In this document: in pieces, positions 46,761 through 58,799 of the stretch | Layout of the letters: every line of letters begins with the position of its first letter | Numbering within the stretch: position 1 is the stretch's first letter | Origin: Zhengitettix transpicula | Lineage: Eukaryota > Arthropoda > Insecta > Orthoptera > Tetrigidae | Length of the DNA stretch: 64,000 nt | Assembly: GCA_037074705.1 (NCBI GenBank) | Contig: CM073591.1 | Span: 131,695,032 to 131,759,031, forward strand | Direction of reading: 5' to 3' | Position numbers and translations under genes: made by a program | Notes under the pieces: model-generated | Database searches by the model: none | Told to the model about the DNA's origin: nothing | Seen by the model: the letters and a program-made list of their open reading frames with translations, nothing else

Positions 46761-48454
46761 TAATTTTTTTTAAGAAAAAAAACCTGATATCTGACCAAAA
46801 TGTAAATACTTGAATAAATCATTATGCCCAGTATTAGTATCTTTAACGTTGCTTTAAATTATATACATTTTTTTGTAAAGTACAATATTTGATGGGAATA
46901 TTTTATTCATCTCTTGTAATTTTATATTATGAAGTAACTTATTTCCTTGACCGAGGACTAATGGAATGAATAATAAATCTAATATCTAAACATAAACGAA
47001 AATAAAAAATAAATAAAATAACATGTTAATTTAACAATAAATAAATTGGCCATAATTCAGAATAAAATTAATAAAACAATGTATAAAAATATGTATATGT
47101 ATATGGAGTTGGAGTATTATAAATAATTTACATAAAAGAACAATTTAAGCTCAGCAGTAAAGGTTATGAAACCGAATTAACGGATTAGGATAGAGATTTT
47201 TCTATCTATTTGTATACATTGTCAAGATCTTCAATTAATAACTAACAAAAATTTATGTTATATTAATGAATTTTGAGTATAATCGCAAACGCTTGCCCTG
47301 AATGCTCTGTTTGCTTGAACCGAAAATGTTTTTGTACTATCAATGTTATTAATTGAAAAACTTGGCAATGTTTACAATTTATTTATAAGTCGCCAACTCC
47401 AATCTAAACATTATGAAGTCCTAAATTAAGGACGAAACTTTTTACAATTATATTGTTATTAAGTAATTTATTAATTTTTTTTCAGAACTATAGCCAATTA
47501 CTTTAATAATTCGTGATACAAGTAGGTTATATAAAAACGAAGAAAACAGAGAGAACTTCTCCTTCCTGCACTTACAATGAATTTATCTATACCAATCTTA
47601 TATTACACAAGAAATCTAATTCATTCGTGACAAATCTCTTGGTGATTTTGAATATTTTATATTTTCCGCCTTCTCACACCGACACAGAGAGGGGCTGACA
47701 CGTGGCTTATTCGGCGACGGGGACCCAGATTCCGTGTTATCACCATTTCGGGCCTTTGAAAATATAGACGTAGCCAAATATTTCCGATTATAATCTCTCA
47801 TCCAGGCCTTAAACTTACAATTTTGCGTTTCCTTCTCACGCTATTACCCATCTGTTGGGTAAACTATCTTATTATTCTGCCCCCGTGTTCCCAGGTCATT
47901 GTCGTAATAGCTTCTAACATTTTTCTGCGCTAGTCTTTTATTACCCTTAATGATTTCGTTTATGTCGCTTTCAATTTTACTGCACCGCTAAGTCGTGAGT
48001 CTCCATTTTAAACCCTCTTGTATAACTCGAAAAAAAATTCTATATTCATTCCTTGATTTATAAATTTATTCACACTGACTGTATTTAGCCATTTTTCTTA
48101 TTATGAAGTAGTTTCCATATTAATTAACACCCTTCTACCTTCGATACCAGTACTCGTTAAAGTAGGTTTTTTTTGGATTAGCGTTCGTCTGAGATATCGT
48201 ATTTCATCTAGTTTATTGATTTATATTCGAATATTCTTTCTAGCGGTTGTACCTGATCTGCTTCTATGAGATACTCGTTGGATCTTTGGCCTTCTGTATC
48301 TTGTGAATGGTATCTTGGGATAGTTGTTCTGAAGCTACAAGAATTTTTCATTTCTTAAAAAATGACAATATGATAATATTTCGTCTCTAATTGCTCCAAA
48401 CACTTTCATTGGGACAAAGCAAAAAAACTGACGAGTATGAGTAACACATATATT
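46761..48454. other. No recognised gene
   Basis: AT-rich. A short string near 47190 (AGAGATTTTTCTATC) matches the SINE-like sequence at 1.85 kb. The frame at 47513-47698 has no recognisable domain. Confidence 0.5.
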
Positions 48455-48550
48455 AATAATAAGAAAAATAGCCAAATAAAGTCAAAAGAAGTGATTATAT
48501 AAATACCGCACAACTTTTGCAGGATCCTTGTTTCTTTCGTCTTTGGCCTG
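48455..48550 (-). repeat. Family S element
   Basis: On the minus strand: GACGAAAGAAACAAGGATCC, then GTTGTGCGGTATTTATATAA, then GACTTTATTTGGCTATTTTT. It aligns with 34890 and 56290-56400. Confidence 0.65.
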
Positions 48551-48844
48551 TATTTGACTATTTTCCACATTATTAATTTTCAAAACACATGTGTATATTT
48601 TTCATTTTAAGACACATATTCACTCAAGAAATTATGTATTAATAGTATTTCTGTGATAAAAATCTTATAAAAATTCAGTATCGACTCTTTGTACGGAATA
48701 TCCTGGAAATTCATACTCTACACAATATAATACTATTGTGTATGAAGTTTTCAATTACGATTCATATTCTCTTTTACTTGCCACCAGCCCTCTTAATGTA
48801 ATATAGGGTTCGCTGGCACACGTGTCATATTCTACACAAAAGTA

Positions 48845-49010
48845 ACTTTTTTTAAAATTTTATTTAGATGGTTCTGCAAGTAATATGCAATTCACGGCTA
48901 GGATATAATAAGAAATCATATGGCTAAGAGTATATCAATTTGGAGAGAGGGTTATGTGAAAATATTCCACAACTCTGGCTTATTACATGAGGTTCAGGTT
49001 GACAATTGTT
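48845..49010 (-). mobile_element. LINE 3' UTR, strongly 5'-truncated
   Basis: Reverse complement of the 3' UTR of the jockey-type LINE ending at 25955. Shared strings include AACCCTCTCTCCAAAT, AGCCATATGATTTCTTATTA and TGCATATTACTTG/TGCATTTTACTTG, with a T/A-tract at the lower end (about 48848). No coding sequence remains. Confidence 0.85.
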
Positions 49011-49326
49011 AAGGAGCCCACCAACAGGGGAACTTTATAGGTGTTAGGAAACACTTACTGTTTGCTGATGTTATGCAGGAGATGCACAAACACTAGTATA
49101 ATCCGTGGACAGTTAGTTTTCAGTTTCAATCTGGTGCTGTCGAACGCGTTTGTTTACAACGGCTGCACTCGAGCACGTCTCGCAAATGAACTCTCAACGA
49201 GATCTACAAAAGTAACATGCGAAATAAATGCCTGACTATCTAGTCACAAACAGACAACTAAAATAGAAAAATCGTGTAACGTTTCTTTTAACAGTTGGCC
49301 GACCTTCTCAAGCAACAAACGACATA
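49011..49326. other. No recognised feature
   Basis: A mixed-composition stretch between two elements. The 64-codon frame at 49041-49235 has no recognisable domain. Confidence 0.5.
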
Positions 49327-49328
49327 TA

Positions 49329-50604
49329 CCACTGTGATCAAAAAGTAAGGTGAAATTGTCATTTAAAACTCCCGGGTATTAGGAAGGCAGATAAATTTTT
49401 TTTCCTAGGTTGGTAGGACTGTCTATAATATTTTCCAAGCATCTGTTTGTTAAAAGCTTTTATTATCGCTGAGTTACACGTGTTTTTGTAAACAACCAAA
49501 AGTGAATTTTTCGATTTTTGCAATGGGTGATTTTGTTGAGCAAAGAACTTCAATCAAATTTTGTTTGCGGAACGAATATTCTTGTGCGATCACGTTGAAA
49601 ATGTTGCGGAAGGTCTTTGGTGATCAAACTGTGGCACAAAAAAAACGTTTATAAGTGGTACAACGAGTTCAAAGAGGGCCGAGAACGCGTTGAAGACGAA
49701 CCGCGCTCTGGACGACCATCAACGTCTACCGACGAGGGCCACGTCCAAAAAATCAAAGATTTGATGCTTGAAAATCGTCGATAGACAATTAGAGATCTCG
49801 CTGATAGTGTTGGAATATCATTTGGCTCAGCCGCAACCATTTTGAAGAATGTTTTGTGTCTCAAACGCGTCAAGTCTCGATTGGTGCCAAAATCGCTCAA
49901 TTTTTTTGGAAAAAAAGCGTCGCGTTGATGTGTGTGAAACTTTTCTGTCTGACTATCAGGACCAGTTGAAATGCATCATTACTGGAGACGAGACTTGGAT
50001 TGACGCATACGACCCTGAAACCACCGACCAATCCAGCGAATATCGTGCAAAAGGTGAAGCAAGACCGAAATCAAGGTCAGGTTGACACTTTTCTTTGATT
50101 ATCGTGGTGTGGTGCAGTATGAATCCCTTCCGCCGGGACAAACTGTCAACAAAGAATATTATTTGAACGTTATGCGTCGTTTGCGTGAAGCTATTTGTCT
50201 GAAACAGCCGGAATTATGAGCGAACAACTCTTGGTTCCTTCATCACGATAATACACCATGTCATACTGCATTGGTTCTTCGCGACTTTTTTGCCAAAAAT
50301 TCGACTCATATCGTTCCGCAACCACCGTATTCGCCTGGTTTGGCTCCGTGCGACTTCTGGCTATTCAGCAAACTCAAAAGGCCAATGCGGGGACCCCGTT
50401 TTGACACGATTGAGGAGATAAAAACCGAATCGAAGAAGGTCTTGAAGGCTATACTGGAAAAGACTATTCCGACTGTTTCGAGGACTGGAAAAAGTGCGTT
50501 TTATAGGACGGGGATTACTTTCAAGGGGATGAAATTGATTTGGAAGAATAAATAAAGAATTTATATTTTATAAATAAATTAACCATACTTTTTGTTCACA
50601 GTTG
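49329..50604 (+). mobile_element. Mariner transposon, structurally complete (1,276 bp)
   Basis: TIRs: left CCACTGTGATCAAAAAGTAA from 49329; right, read inward, CAACTGTGAACAAAAAGTAT from 50604. TA dinucleotides flank the element (49327-49328 and 50605-50606), the signature target duplication of Tc1/mariner elements. Length is normal for mariner. It encloses a single damaged transposase gene. Confidence 0.96.
49523..50551 (+). pseudogene. Mariner transposase (D,D34D), inactive
   Basis: The DDE transposase would cut and paste the element by its TIRs. From ATG 49523 the N-terminal helix-turn-helix region reads 'FVEQRTSIKFCLRNEYS', then 'WYNEFKEGRERVEDEPRSGR', the 'TIRDLADSVGISFGSAATIL' helix-turn-helix, and 'RVKSRLVPKSLNFF' at the WVPHxL-type linker position. 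Catalytic Asp codons lie at 49987 (TGDETW), 50247 (HHDNTP) and 50352 (PCDFW); the last two are separated by 34 residues, as in mariner. Lesions: a frameshift at the A-run near 49640, TAG at 49782, a frameshift near 49910, one near 50070, TGA at 50217 in place of a Trp codon, and one near 50465-50530. The ancestral C-terminus 'GDEIDLEE' ends at 50551. Confidence 0.95.
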
Positions 50605-50864
50605 TATTTTACTTGGTGCCCATATGTCACTTTCAACATTAAGGGTAAAATTATTCAATCTAATGCCGATCATTTCTGAAATGATTCTGACACTATAGTT
50701 TGGTTCTAGTCTCCATGTTAGACTGGATATACAAGGTCGTTATTCCTAATGAGAGAACCTAGGAAGTAGATACCGTTCTTCAGATAAGAAAAGACTGATG
50801 GCGTCCCTTATATGTCGGGCCAAACCGAATATCGAGAAAATATTCTACAAAATTATGAACAATG

Positions 50865-51075
50865 ATGGCCTCCTGTGGTGTGAAGGCAACGTACCTACCC
50901 CGCATCACATAGGTCCTGGGTTCGAATTTCACTGAGGGCGCGGGTGTTTTGTGTATCTGTTTCTATACCGATAAACTCCCACAAATTAGTTCCTCCCGAC
51001 AGTGAAATGCAACGAAGTACAAAGTCGCTAATGACCTTATCCATGGATGCAACTATAAATAAAATGAAATAATAA
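50865..51075 (+). mobile_element. tRNA-derived SINE
   Basis: A-box region TGGTGTGAAGGCAACGT (50877-50893), B box GGTTCGAATTT (50919-50929), then a body ending GCAACTATAAATAAAATGAA with an A/T-rich tail. The body includes 'CTCCCACAAATTAG' and 'AATGACCTTATCCATGGATG'. It starts about 260 bp after the mariner. Confidence 0.7.
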
Positions 51076-51124
51076 TAAATCATAAACAAACTTTAAAACG
51101 AAAATATAATACGAATGTTTAATA

Positions 51125-51250
51125 TAGTAATTAAAAAATAGCCAAATGACAGAGTAATGAAGTGATGATGATAAAAGTGCCACATTATTATTATTTATAT
51201 CAAAATTGAATTTTGTCTGTCATTTGGCTGTATTATCTAATTATTATATA
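51125..51250. repeat. Two Family S 3' ends in inverted arrangement
   Basis: AAAATAGCCAAATGACAGAG (minus-type end) at about 51136-51155 and TCTGTCATTTGGCTGTATTA (plus-type end) at about 51217-51236 are reverse complements separated by about 60 bp. This forms a foldback structure made of the terminal GGCTA-type sequence of Family S. Confidence 0.6.
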
Positions 51251-52060
51251 AATAAACTTTGATGTCGATCAGATACCTCACAAAGTCGGATTGTTACATT
51301 TAATAATGTTATTTCAAAGGTACACGTCAATAAATATATACAATATTTATTTCCATGAAAATTAATTCGTACATAAACACTAACCATGAAACGTAAAGTA
51401 AAATTCAGTTCACTTTTTGTATTTCCTGTTATTCGATTAAATATCTTTGACTTTAATTCTATGCCTAATTGAATACGTAATTAATTCTGGCTCTCCCTTG
51501 TAGTCATACATGTTGCGCCGAGTCATGGGTATAAAATGCGGAGTTCTCTGTAGAACGAAATAGCCCAGACAACAAAAAAAGAAAACTGATATTTCATTTT
51601 AATATAGCATCTTTTTATAGTTTAGTTACGGAATAAAATTAAAATAGATACAACGCTCACATTCACGTACGATTTAATTGTGGAGCACAGGATATGTCAC
51701 GCTTATTTCCATAAAAACTAATTGGTACATAAAAATCAACTCCTATCTTTAAATTTATAGCGCTCTAAAGGGACTCACTACAGTTCTGCAGTGAACAGGA
51801 GCGGCGTTTGCGAATCTTCCGAACAGAATAATGAATTGAGTAAAAACAGTTACTGTTACAGTTAAAAATTAACACGACCACAGTAAAGTGCATGGATCTG
51901 ATTACAAATGAATAGCATTATTCAAATATTTGACTTGTTAAGTTAAAATAATAATGTATCAAGTACATCCTTAAAATTAATAATATCATTTTTAAAATTG
52001 ATATCTGTAGTCATTGATCTCACATGAACCATTTTAATTTTAAAAAATGGAATATGCACA
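51251..52060. other. No recognised feature
   Basis: AT-rich sequence, with nothing recognised. Confidence 0.5.
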
Positions 52061-52063
52061 TTG

Positions 52064-52325
52064 CGGCAAACTGCCTCCTAAACAGGTCAAGACATGGAGA
52101 AAGAAATGCTGCGTCCCCACAGCAAACCCCTCACCCGCCATCACCTACATAATGCAAGTTTTCTAGGGTTTGTCCTGCATCACTTTTAGGCGAATGCCGT
52201 GTAGGATCCTTAAACCTTAGACCGGGGGCCCTTTACTACTTTGCTCTATCCTTTCGTATCCCCCCCTTTCAAATCACTTCCTATGCCATTAAAGGGGAGT
52301 TTCCACCACGTGGATCACCCTCGTG
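52064..52325 (+). mobile_element. Family R piece joined 3'-to-3' to the next copy
   Basis: Runs from CTGCCTCCTAAACAGGTCAA to GGATCACCCTCGTGTAG. About 20 bp near CATCGGAAGGGCGTGGG is deleted. It lacks an A-tract and passes straight into an opposite-strand copy at about 52325. Confidence 0.85.
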
Positions 52326-52795
52326 TAGGGTAATCCACATAGTAGCAACTCCCCTCTTATAGCATAGGAAAGGGATTTGAAAGGGAAGATGCGGAAGGGT
52401 AGAGGAAGGTAGCGAAGGTTTAACTAGGGCCCCCGGGCTATGGTTTAAGGATCCTACCCGGCAATTCGCCTAAAAGTGATGCAGGGAAACTTCTAGAAAA
52501 ACCTGCATCAGTCAGGTCGGGCATTTGGCAGTTGTCCCACGCCCTTCCGATTGCGGTAGAGGGGTTTGCTGTGGGGTAGCAGCTTTCCCCTCGCCGTGCC
52601 TTGACCGGTTTAGGAGGCAGCTGGCCGACTATTCCATTAGGAGTAGCGGAAACTTACCGTAAGCCCAAGGTCTGCGTCCCCGGAACATACACCTGTCAAA
52701 ACAGGCCGAGGTGCTTCAAAAACCAGAGAGATGTGAAGGCATCCCCAAAGGTAGCCTCCTCCAGAGCTATTTGGGAAGGTTCACCTGCGAGAGAA
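52326..52795 (-). mobile_element. Family R retroposon, second arm of inverted pair
   Basis: The minus-strand copy runs from GGTAATCCACATAGTAGCAA to CACCTGCGAGAGAAG (about 52795), cut inside the terminal hairpin. It contains a small deletion at GGTGCTTCAAAAACC. Confidence 0.88.
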
Positions 52796-52799
52796 GACA

Positions 52800-53135
52800 A
52801 ACATTTTCCATTGGAACAATCGGCCAGCTGCCTCCTAAACTGGACGAGGCACAGTGAAGGGAATGCTGTGTCCCCACAGAAAACCCCTCTCCCGCTATCG
52901 GAAGGGCGTGGGACAAATACCCAATGCCCGACCTACCTGATGCAGGATTTTCAAGGGTTTGTCCTGCATTTCTTTTAGGCGAATGCCGGGTAGGATCCTA
53001 TAGACCGGGGACCCTAGTTAACCCTTGGCTAGCTTCCTCTACCCTTCCGCATCCCCCTTTCAAATCCCTTCCTATGCTATTAAAGGGGAGTTGCCAACTT
53101 GTGGATTACCCTCATGTTGCCAGTTACCTAAAAAA
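52800..53135 (+). mobile_element. Family R retroposon within duplicated block
   Basis: Begins at TTTCCATTGGAACAATCGGC and ends CAGTTACCTAAAAAATATTC. It shares with the 39.9-kb copy the altered end (GTTACCTAAA rather than GTTACCCTAAA) and the shortened TATAG block after GGATCC. Confidence 0.88.
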
Positions 53136-53581
53136 TATTCTTTATCTCACATAACTTGGAGTAACACGTTAATATAACATGTACGAATAGCTACTAGTAT
53201 CATGAAAGTCTGATTACATCCAAATATTTGCATCACACCATTTATAGCCTTACGGATAGTTGCGGAGCATTTTAAAATCAAAATTAGTACTGAGTAATCG
53301 AAATTCAGGTTCCGATCTTTTTTCATGGAGTGTTAATGTTTCTATAATTTCGCTATAAATTGTACAAAATTGTCTACAATTTATTATCTACTTCAACCGC
53401 TTAGTCAATGGAAAATTCCATACAATAACAATCTTACTATATAATGTGAATTGTTTTACAACGTCCATTTCTTGTGTCAACTGGTGAAGTAGACGTTTCT
53501 CACAGAGTCATTCTTCTTACTTCACTTCCGTAACGAATTACAGGTTTCACAAATATTCGCATTTGCTTAGGGCACTACTTT
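52870..53581 (-). repeat. Inverted segmental duplicate, copy B
   Basis: Reverse complement of 39498-40195, with non-R sequence at 53136-53581. ATCTCACATAAC occurs at 53144-53155 and again at 53606-53617, close to both ends of the non-R part. Confidence 0.9.
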
Positions 53582-53779
53582 CCCCGAGTCACGCAACGCC
53601 GTTACATCTCACATAACGTCAAACAAATAGTCAAGGAGCTGAGAATGTGGACCACTAACCAAGAATTTCGGAAGAAAATATTCTATATAAAAGAAGGAGA
53701 TCCTAAATAAATAGCGTACTTATCTCCGCGTACATTGAAATCGTAAATAAAAGCTTTCAGATCTCTGAGTAAATTACTA

Positions 53780-54580
53780 ACTAAACTGGCCATATTATTA
53801 TGGTCACACATCAGTATTGGTTGGGACCTATTTTGCCTTCAATACTGCGGTGATTGACACAACGAGGTCTTGTATGGTGAAATTAGGAATTTAACAGCAT
53901 GCATGATGAATAGCACTGTGAGATACAAAGGTTTTGGGTTCTGATGCCGGGTTGCTTTATCAACTTGGTCCCAAAAATGATCAATCAATTGGTTGTTTGT
54001 GGAGTTAATATGAGTAAAAACTCCCTCCTGTTCCTGAAACCTCTATTGCACAATACGTGTACCGTGGACTGGTGAAAGTAGCCATCACCATTTAGATCCG
54101 CCATCAGCATGGTAAGATGAATTTGAACAGCAACGATAAATATGTTGTACTATTCAGACGTTGCTCCACACGAATTAAATGGTCCAAATCAACTCATAAG
54201 AACATGCTCCAAACCACCATTCATGTGGACTCCACGATTTCATGCTGTTTCCGTCAAATTTTCACAGCTGTCTGCACGATGGAACTGAAAACGTGTTTTT
54301 TGCCGATGCTCCACTGTCTAATCCTTGATTGATTGGAGCCGTTTACTCTTGTTAACTGCAGACAGGAAAGGTGTTGGAACTGGTCTTCGGGTTCCATATT
54401 CCAAACTATGCTGTGCGCGGCGAACAATGCGTTCAGAGATTGTTTCAGTGAATCCATGATTCAGACATGCAGTAATGTCTTGTACCAATCTTGCCACTCT
54501 CCGTTCTGTCCGAACATTTACTAGTCGCTGACGGCCACAACTTGCACGTTCAGATCTCATTATCCGGCTGGCAGTTCACT
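53780..54580 (-). pseudogene. Tc1-like transposase remnant
   Basis: Reading leftward from about 54560: 'ERRVARLVQDITACLNHGF' and 'ISERIVRRAQHSLEYGTRRP' (N-terminal DNA-binding region), a 'KHVFS' block before the first catalytic region, 'WMVVWSMFL'-like, 'FGTKLIKQPG'-like (compare the DHLWDQLGR block of Tc1 proteins), 'CISQCYSSCMLLNS' and 'RCVNH'. Order fits a Tc1-type transposase. Stops and frameshifts are many, and the catalytic Asp/Glu residues are not readable. TIRs were not found. Confidence 0.7.
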
Positions 54581-56285
54581 ATTTAAACAGTTTAAGAGGT
54601 TCCAATTCAGTACATGATATATTCTGTTGTATAATTTTTGTTGTCATATTGCGTGGAATTGATAAATATTTTCAAATAAAGTCTCAAACAAATTAAATCG
54701 AAGTTTGATCGACAGAGGCGTGGATAGGTCTTCCCTAATCCTCTGGGCAAGGCGAACATTAAGTATCTGGGTCTAGGGCAACCCAACCGGAGTAGTTGAC
54801 AATACTATATTTCTCACTTAATAATATAGGAAATATATATACAAAGAGAATTTACTGAAAATGAATTTGGGGAAAAAGATACCTGTGGTCTATAAGGGCA
54901 ACACCAGTGGGCAGGTACAACATAAAACTAAGTGTAAGATTTCATAAAAATGGTTCTGATCACCTGATATATTAATGATATAAGAAACTGAATAAATAAA
55001 GAAATAGTGCGAACTAGTGAATGAGCTTTTATCATATTAACTGGTATATTTCGATGCTCCTTGAGACTTAAAATAGCTCTATTCTAAGTCGTCCAATTCT
55101 TGTGCTGTTTTCTGGCTGATCCATTCTTGAGGAGGACATTAGAAAATAAACAGTTGGTTGTGAGCCATTGTCTAGTCTAAACGTTACCGCTATTTCATTA
55201 CATCTTCCATCATTATTTTAGAAAACATTAACATTTTTGTACTATTTTTACATATTTTGAATTTTTTAGAAGACAATTTACTGGAGGTCTTGCTGTCCAT
55301 TCAATAGATTTTTGTTGTTAATTTTCTGGATATTTTGTACTTCAATTATTTTTTAATAAAAGTATTTGTACAGAATCTTAAAAAAATTGCTCCTAAGATC
55401 ATACCTAGCGAAGTCATAAGCAACTAAAATTGGTATTTTGTACGAAGAAAATAATTTTGTAAAAGCAAATCTGAGGACCTGAATGCAAAGTGTTGATTCA
55501 CATGAGTGGTCACCCTATAGTTAACTGGTAAATATTTAAGATGAAAAAGAAACAGTGAATTTCCGGAAAGACTATATCCGGAATCAGGTGAACATGAAAC
55601 TGGAAACGGCAAGACACATGTCAAGATAGAACATGAACAGGTGCCTGAAAGTCCACTAGAGATGAACAGTATGAAAATTTAGTGACCACACGCAGTAATA
55701 AAAGAGATGACAGGAATTTTCAGAACAGATTCGTGAATGCAGTAATTGTGAAATATGGAAGTGAGAGTACGTAAAAGCCATACTCTGCTTTAACTGAAAA
55801 TGATAATGGTAATGATTATCAAATTGAACTGCAAACTAATTAGAAGCATTTAGAAAATTGACACCTGAAGGATTGAAACAGAAGAAACTGGTTGTTTTTC
55901 AAAGCAAAACGGAAGAGAAAAAAATAGAGTTGTAGAGTAGGCTATAGGAATATTGATGTACGAGCCCACTGGCTTGTGCGCGTTTCTCGGTCAACGACCT
56001 TGCAAAGTTTGTGCAAGGCCCACACTTCGGAGGACGGATCTACCGTTGTTCCACGAGTCACGACACGAGCATTATCATATGGAAGAGATAAATCACACCC
56101 GGTTTATATTAGTCATCTTATTAACTAATTCTGTATTTTCTTATTTTTGTAACCATAGCTTAACCAGCTCAGAGAAATTAAAACGGATAAATAGATTTAG
56201 TTTTATTTCTGGGTATGTGGTAAACTAATTGGTACTGGTTCCATAAATTGTTATAATGAAAATTAAAATGAAAAAAATTGCGTCT
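54581..56285. other. No recognised gene
   Basis: AT-rich sequence. A GC-richer patch at 55965-56060 contains a CTTGCAAAGTTTGTGCAAG imperfect hairpin. The frame at 55953-56228 has no recognisable domain. Confidence 0.5.
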
Positions 56286-56289
56286 GATT

Positions 56290-56400
56290 GAAAATTAATA
56301 AAATAAGAATTATAGCCAAATTCATACAAAAGAATTGATAATATAAATACCACACAACTTTTCTGGAAGCCTCGTTCATTTCTTCAGGAGCAGAAAAACG
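56290..56400 (-). repeat. Family S element
   Basis: On the minus strand: CTGAAGAAATGAACGAGGC, then CAGAAAAGTTGTGTGGTAT, then GAATTTGGCTATAATTCTTA. GAAAC is changed to GAAAA. Confidence 0.65.
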
Positions 56401-57650
56401 CATGAGCATATAGAGACAACTGAATCTGGCTATTATTCATATTTTATTTCAATAGCCCTTAATTTCATTAAGTAATAAATTTTTGTCGGTATAATGTAAC
56501 GTTTTTCTTCTACATAAATATAATAATAAAGTTCCGCAAGCGAGGTCCAATCTTGAGACTTCAACGTTTCGTACGGGTGATATCACTTTTACCTTTACAG
56601 CCCGGGAGTTGCCGGCGCGTCCTTCCAACTACGAAATGACGTGGCATCTTTTGCATCAGGTGAATGAAACAGTAATCAGTGACGAATCCTCGCTAATGAA
56701 TTCTCTTTAATGAGCAATTATGTTTACATAAAAATGAATAAAACATCCGATAACAATGGAAACAGTCGTTAATCTTAGGTATAGGTTTGAAGTAATTAAT
56801 TTTAAAGCTGAACAATAACAGTACAACTTCCAAGGACACTTATTTGACCTTTCTCTTTCTTTTACGTTCTCAACTGTCACGGAAGCTGTGTGGGAACCTA
56901 GGTCTTTCGTTTTTCGCCAGGCCAGGTTAAGCCGGAATTAAATCACACTACAATCACCTAGAAAAACCAAATTAATATCTGTTGTTCATGATATTATTAA
57001 AGAAAGAGTTGTTTGAGTATATTCAACATATTCACCATTTCCACTCATTTATACATTACAAGTTAAGAATCGTATTTAAATATGCACCCCTATAAGACAC
57101 TATTATAGAATTTATTTCGGTTATTCGGTGGTGTAGGAAAAATGAGAACAAGAAATGTTCCAAACTGAAGCAAAAATGGAGTGGAAGACAACTATTGAAA
57201 TATCGAATAAGAAGGTAATCAACAATAAAGAACCGACTGAAATCAAAGAGTTGATTGTAAAAATGGAAGAAGAAACTCACAAAATGTTACTTCAACACTC
57301 TAAATAAATTTGAAATACATATTAGGCCCTATATAGATCACAAAAAACTACTCGCAATTCTTATTTAATTAAATGCACAACCAGCGTAAATAATATTGGC
57401 TCCTTTGCTTAAGATTCCCAGCACGTTTTACGACCATTTTTCGACAAGCAATAACTCAACTTTGCCGACAGAAATAGAAGCTTAATTATTTAACTGATTA
57501 CCGCATTCATACTTAAGTACAAATTCACCTAAACTTTCAATAAAAATGTAAATAAACTCCGAATATTTTTTTTCGTGAAAATGAATTCTTGATTGGAAAT
57601 AATTAGAAGGAATTCACTTTTTAGTTATGTAATATTTTAAGAAATGTTTC
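56401..57650. other. No recognised gene
   Basis: AT-rich sequence. A GAGGTCCAATCTTGAGACTT and CAACGTTTCGTACG string (56543-56577) resembles part of the Family S motif. The frame at 57056-57280 (-) is probably chance. Confidence 0.5.
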
Positions 57651-57652
57651 TT

Positions 57653-58168
57653 TTTGAGGGTAATCGAAATGGTGGCAACTCCCCTTCAGTAGCATAGGAA
57701 GGGATTTGAAAGGAGGTATGCGCATGGGTAGACGAAGGTAGCCAATGGTTAACTAGGGTACCCGGGCTATAGTTTAAGGATCCTAATCGGCATTCGCCTA
57801 AAAGTGATGCAGGACAAACCATAGAAAAACTGCATCAGGAAAGTCGGGCATTATGTACTTGTTTCACGCCCTTCCAGTGGCGGGAGAGTGGTTTGATGTG
57901 GGGTCGCAGCATTGCCTTCTCCGTGCCTCGATCTGTTTAGGAGGCAGCTGGCCGACTATTCCAATAGGAATAGCGGGCAACTCTTACCTTATGCCCAAAC
58001 TCTACGACCCCGGAACATACACCTCTCAAAGCTGGCCGAGGTGTCTCGGCTTTCGGTAACCTTAGTTCAAAAAACCAGAGAGAGGAGAAGGAATCATCAA
58101 AGGCAGCCTCCTCCAGAGCTCTCTGGGAAGATTCACCTGCGAGAGATAGCCTTAGAAGGCTTCCTTGA
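57653..58168 (-). mobile_element. Family R retroposon, near full length
   Basis: The minus-strand 3' end is near TTTTTGAGGGTAATCG (57650-57666) and the 5' end near GCGAGAGATAGCCTTAGAAGG, where the terminal hairpin is mutated. AAATGTTTCT (about 57642) and AAATGTCTCT (about 58174) flank it, a probable target-site duplication with one difference. Confidence 0.88.
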
Positions 58169-58170
58169 CT

Positions 58171-58795
58171 AACAAATGTCTCTAGCCAGTATGAATTAAA
58201 TCGTTATAGTTTTAGGAATCTGAATGATAATGTAAATGTAATGATAATGTGTTAATTTACTCGTTGAAGTATTGGAACTTTAGTAATTGTTTGCATCAAT
58301 TATCATAATAGTGCCACGTACATTTAAAAATAAATTATAATCAACGTTGACGACACTGTTTCGCGGTATGTGGAATTCTATATAAACCACGGCTAAACCG
58401 ATGTTGACAGAAATTTTCAACTACGTTATGTATTATTATTTTATAATTTACCGCGCAGTACATACTAAGATAACGCAGAGAGAAAACCAAAGAGCCAGAG
58501 CCAAGATATTCTCGCAATCGTACCGGAATGTGCGGAGGTTATTCAGAAAGTTCTCGGCGTGAAATAGACATGACGCTAGCGATTCTTAGTTCAAGTATTT
58601 ATTTTATATTGCAGTCTATGAAAGTTTTGGACATGATTCTTTAGTTAATTGTTGTAATTAAGAAAAGTAAACAATTGTAGTGAATCGTGAAAAATATATA
58701 AAATTAATTTTCGATCAGTTAGAAAATATTTATATTGAAAGGTTCGACACCGAAGTTGACCAAATCCTGAACGCATTTTTACAGTAAATAAGTAG
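58171..58795. other. No recognised feature
   Basis: AT-rich sequence, with nothing recognised. Confidence 0.5.
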
Positions 58796-58799
58796 GTAG

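Noticed and set aside
54117..54332. Plus-strand frames at 54.1-54.5 kb
   Set aside because: They are antisense to the minus-strand Tc1-like transposase remnant.
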